Source: Siphonodentalium dalli (Eukaryota > Mollusca > Scaphopoda > Gadilida > Siphonodentaliidae). From it: a stretch of 64,000 nucleotides of DNA. The notes under the pieces are model-generated. The model was not told where the DNA came from. It searched no databases and worked only from the letters and a program-made list of their open reading frames with translations. The position numbers were made by a program, and so were the translations under genes. The stretch lies in assembly GCA_032622095.1 (NCBI GenBank), contig CP136061.1, positions 173,729,107-173,793,106 on the forward strand, given 5' to 3'. Each line of letters begins with the position of its first letter. Within the stretch, counting starts at the first letter, position 1. Shown one piece after another: positions 59,641-64,000 of the stretch.

Positions 59641-62600
59641 ATTTAGTTAGTGTCAGCTTTATTTCTTCTAATCGATGAACGTGCATTCATTTATCCATCA
59701 CCTCTGTTGTTTACTATGTAGATAAAGGCTGTAGAGTTGGTTTGACACCAAACGACCTAGGAATGCTGATGTCGACAATGTACACATTATGTCAATCAAA
59801 CTCTGTACCTTAACCTCTTTGCTGCTATGATGTCTGTAACTGTTACGGATGTAAAAGTGCACGCTGTGTGCTATATGGTCCGTAGGTACAGCACTGCTCA
59901 AATTAAGCGACCTTTTTTAACGAGGTGTACATGCGTTAATACCGCGACATACCGCCGATTCGCGGTTGCACTACCATGCACGTACCGCGGTAACACCGCG
60001 ACATTCGCGGTACCACCGCACTACCAGTTGGTACCGCAGTGACACGCGGTAATGCACTGCACAAACGTGGTGATATTACCGCTATGCGGTAGCGTTTTTG
60101 TAACGAGGTTAATGACGGAATTCGATGTCTGACCGTCAATCTTCCAAAATAGGACGGCCGTTCTCACGATCTCCGTCCATGATTGTGTACCGTGAAGTGT
60201 ATTATTAAAATATTGAAATAGATGAAAGCCGAGTATCGGGGAAATATACCCGACTTCCAGATTAAGTAAAGATAAGTATAAGTTACTTTGAACAAGCAAT
60301 TTTTAAATTAAATGTGAATATTAAAATATTATAATAACACTTGTAGTCTTGTTGTTTTATTGCCCAAAATTCCCGTGAATAACACTATTTTGTGAGCCGT
60401 GTGGGTTATCGGGAAGGGAACAAATGATTTCGGCCATTTTAGACAGCTCGGTAAATCCCGTATCTATATAGTCTATATCAATGTTCAGATGTACGTGATC
60501 CCCAAATTGAATGATAACGATAATATTTAAATAGTTCCCAGAATAAATATAGTTGTTAACTTTTTTGACATTCATTAACTTCAAATCACAAACACCATTT
60601 GTTCGTATAAAGGGAATTATTTTCTTAGCAATAAAAGACACAAAGTGGAACTGCCGTATATCCAGGGAAAACAAATACATTCTGTGCAAAAGCACGTGTC
60701 ACTGATTACGTCATACTCCAGCTGGTATAGACTCTGTTAATATAGGACACAGGACACTTAAGATGTCGTCATGTCTTTTTATAACTGGCCTCAATGGGTG
60801 AAATAAATATTTGTGTTGTGCTATCAGTAAAACTACACACGTGACGCGCAAATGGCTGTTTTGTGTTTTGGACACTTGTATTTTCATTACTTCAATGTGT
60901 CCGTTTAGCTTACATAATGCTCGTAGAAAATTTATTGATCTATTTTGTATTGCGAATAATATTATGTGTATTTTGGAGAGCAAACCGCCACGTGGCTTTA
61001 ACAGACAAGGCTCATTCGATCTTTAAAATGTTGTGCACGTAATAGCTATTTATAAATATTTGTCGCACAAAAGTGAGACAAACACTCTTTATTGCTACCA
61101 TATCGGGAATAAACTAACAAGGACCCAAATACACCGAATTCGATCACTTAAAATAATTATGTTACAATGTTAACCTCTGGATATAACCAAACAAACATAT
61201 TTAGAGGTCATTTTCCCACTTTCCAACACCATGCATGTTTTTCTTCTGAATCCTGATTAGATAGGAATATGTGAATATAATTTATACTGTGAACAACTGA
61301 GAACCACAAGTGCACACCATCGCCAAAAGTTGCAATTCCAAGCTCAATGAATGTTCACGTAACAAAATCAAAGACTGATTTGACAATGTTGTGTCTTTCA
61401 ATGTTTGGTGTTTTGCGTGTGTCTTTTGTCGCGTACCAGGCCTGGCAATATGGCGCGAGCGATTTTATCGCTCGCGCGTCGCCCGCGCAATTTCAATTTG
61501 GCGTGGGCGATATATCGCTAGCGCAACATTCACTACCCAACATACTTTTGCAGTCGTAATTTTGATGAGTTATCCGTTTGAAAACATATAAGGCAACGCG
61601 ACATCGCATCTTTGAAGCAGGAGACACATGCTATGTTAACAGTCGGCTACCACCGGTATATCTAATTAGGCCAAACCATGCTACACACCCGTCACCAGTG
61701 ACAGACTGACAATTACATGACCTAACTGTGAAATTTGTATTGTGTTCACAGTACGATCCTAATAAAACAACACTAGCTGTGACCACTGGCGAAAACTCTT
61801 CTCACATGCCATAATCATGCATTGTTCATCACATAAAGACATGACTAGCCAGGTTCCCATCTAAACACCGCAGAGTGTGAAACACACCTGCAATTTATAA
61901 GGCCTTACTAACTACCTGCATGCCCCAGTGTGAATCGGACCATGTCGGTGACCAAGGTAACACACTCATTGGATCACTTGCTACACACATCAAAGCATGC
62001 TGTGTATACATTGTTTTAAACATTCAGACTACAGGCTACAGTTGAGTTCAAAATCAATTTCGATAACAAAATGGTACCACAACTAGTAATTTGTGTCATT
62101 GCTCCGATTGATTCAGATAATATATGAAATTAGGCCCTATATACGGACTACCTATTATTAATTTGAATACATTTGTTCTCAAAGTCTGTGTAGGCCTATA
62201 CATACAACTATGCGACTTTTGGAAAATCTACTGTATGCAGCTATGCTTATTCTTATCTTAGTACGCCTGCACGTAGGCCTATGCATGCATCCAGATTATT
62301 GATAGATCATGTATGTGTGAGTGACGTGTTTGACGTCAAATTATGACACGGTAGGCCTAGTCACAACATGCATGATATAATGATTGATTCTGGTTAGGTA
62401 ACTTGGTCACTCAGGTATAAAGTAACAAACATATCATGTACATGTATGTACAATATATGCATGGCATAATGATTGATTCTGGTTAACTTACAATAATATT
62501 TTACCATGATGTCACCTCATACATGTATTATACAGTACTATAACAGCATGTAATATATGATATAAATATATTATAATGATTGATTGATTCTGGTTAACCA

Positions 62601-64000
62601 TTAGGTCACTTGGATCAGGCATAAAGGAACAAACACAACAATACCATATATGCAAGACATGGTATAACATTTATAAAAGTACTTTATTAAACATTAATAA
62701 GTTATACAATATTCATTGATAATTTCACAATTAATATATGATTATAAATTAATTAAATTTAAATATTATCACTTACCACATAATAAGTTTTATCACATAA
62801 TTTGGCCATAAAAGCAGTTTCATAATTATCGGTAATAGACACGTTTAATATCAGCGCGTGCGATGACGTCACGGCGTTCTTCAAATAACTTGCGATCGCT
62901 GTAGTTTATGATTGTTGTTTTCGATGAATATTTCGCGTTGCTTCGGGTTTATTTGATCATGTGATAAAAGGTATCTCACACTCGTCCTATTTTATACGTA
63001 ATTTATCAACCTCGTCCTCTAAATTCTATTTGAGCCTCGGTAAACCTCGGCTCAAATCGAATTTAGTGAACTCGGTTGATAAATTCCGTATAAAATAGAA
63101 ACTCATGTGAGATCCTCTATATATGCAATATGACATATGTCAGTTTACTTGTATTTCATATGTTACAACATAAATACCCCATAAAACAGAAATTGCCCCT
63201 GGCCTGCAAAATATTTTAGCCCCTGCAAAGTATTTTGGCGAGGGCGAATTTTAGCCCCTGCAGATTTTTCATAAGGCCAGCACTGCGTACATTGGCGATG
63301 ATAACAACTTTGCTACATGACATGTGCCATGCTTTCGTAATTATCCTTTTTTATTCCCACCGACAAGAACTCTTGAGGTGCAAATGTTTGTAAATTGCTT
63401 TACTATTTCACTAGTGATGCGGGTGGTCCGGTCCACTACCAAGGCGGTCCGGTCCAGGCCATTCCGGTCTGGTACATATGCCTGGACCGGTCCAAAACGG
63501 ACCGGTCCACCTATAATAGGCTATATGTTAATGAATTCTCTGTTTTCTCAAAGTTTTTACTCTGTATAGTACAAACTATAAGGTTACTGAGTTCAGTGCA
63601 TTGCAATGAGTCCATATATGTTAAAACTTACATTGTTTTCCGATTGTATGCATCATTGTCTGTCTCTGGTGGGATATACTGGGAACGATGCACAATAATA
63701 GTATTTCTAGTAATGCGAACATGCACTAATTAAATGTATTGGACAGATATATAGCTAGGGCCAGAATGTGTTATAACCAATCTAACATGGCACATGATTC
63801 GTATCATACTTATTTTCATTAAATTGAAATTTAAACGAAATAACTATACTGATGACAATTATACAAATGTGTACTAATATGACTATACTAAATTAATATT
63901 GGAGTCTTGGAGATTGTGATGGCTGATTGTATAGTCCTGACAATTTACAGTTATATACCTAAGTACAACTACTATTGGATTAATGTGACTGTCTTGTGTA
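59641..64000. other. Unassigned sequence, probably MDN1 intron
   Basis: About 4.4 kb with no recognised exon or protein. It contains the ACCGCGGT cluster (59936-60092), a hAT-like end near 61437 ('caggcctggcaatatggcgc' then 'gcgagcgattttatcgctcg'), a 'gattgattctggttaac' direct repeat (62380, 62470, 62580), and a GGTCCGGTCC palindrome cluster at 63418-63515. Small ORFs here lack supporting features. Confidence 0.4.
59936..60092. repeat. Cluster of ACCGCG / CGCGGT inverted motifs
   Basis: 'ataccgcgacataccgccg', 'cgtaccgcggtaacaccgcg', 'attcgcggtaccaccgc', 'cacgcggtaatgc' and 'taccgctatgcggtagc' occur in both orientations. The cluster is flanked by 'aacgaggt' on both sides (59918 and 60103), so it may be a small MITE. 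Confidence 0.6.

Noticed and set aside
60357-60695. 112-codon minus-strand ORF
   Set aside because: AT-rich sequence, no recognisable domain, no splice or promoter context.

Overview
This is a eukaryotic window, AT-rich and mostly non-coding, from an animal nuclear genome. The best guess is a mollusc or another lophotrochozoan. The guess rests on abundant repeats built like the 'pearl' elements described from bivalves, with a tandem core of about 160 bp between defined left and right ends. No bacterial or viral features were seen.

One host gene can be identified. Five + strand exons (9680-9749, 36300-36427, 43410-43517, 45302-45473, 47777-47992) encode an N-terminal stretch of midasin (MDN1), the giant AAA ATPase of 60S ribosome assembly. 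They run up to the Walker A motif GPVGCGKT of its first AAA module. Neither the upstream first exons nor the downstream exons were found, so the gene probably continues past the right edge.

The rest of the window is mainly transposable elements inside MDN1 introns, several of them nested. The 26.5 kb intron 9750-36299 holds: remains of a DIRS-like tyrosine-recombinase retrotransposon (minus strand, 18743 down to about 10577); a 4.08 kb Helentron-like element cutting its recombinase gene (11893-15970); hairpin-ended MITEs inside that element; a hAT-like MITE inside one of those; and a long series of 161-bp-monomer elements. The last of the series (25322-35312, 10 kb) is organised as a higher-order repeat. 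Later introns carry a THAP-domain gene fragment in a TIR element broken by another 161-bp-family element, a TTAA-flanked non-autonomous element, and then a second Helentron-like element (48841-57921). That element hosts a 6.26 kb piggyBac transposon with a 598-codon transposase ORF.

The most unusual pattern is that four tandem-core repeat families (monomers of about 142, 161, 171 and 174 bp) share one design: a 5' hairpin, a GTCC-rich run, nucleosome-sized units with a similar core motif, an inverted copy of the 5' terminus, a 3' hairpin and a short T-rich tail. This fits non-autonomous Helentrons (HINE/DINE-like). I found no evidence for a new enzymatic or defence system. The novelty here is in repeat architecture and nested insertion history.
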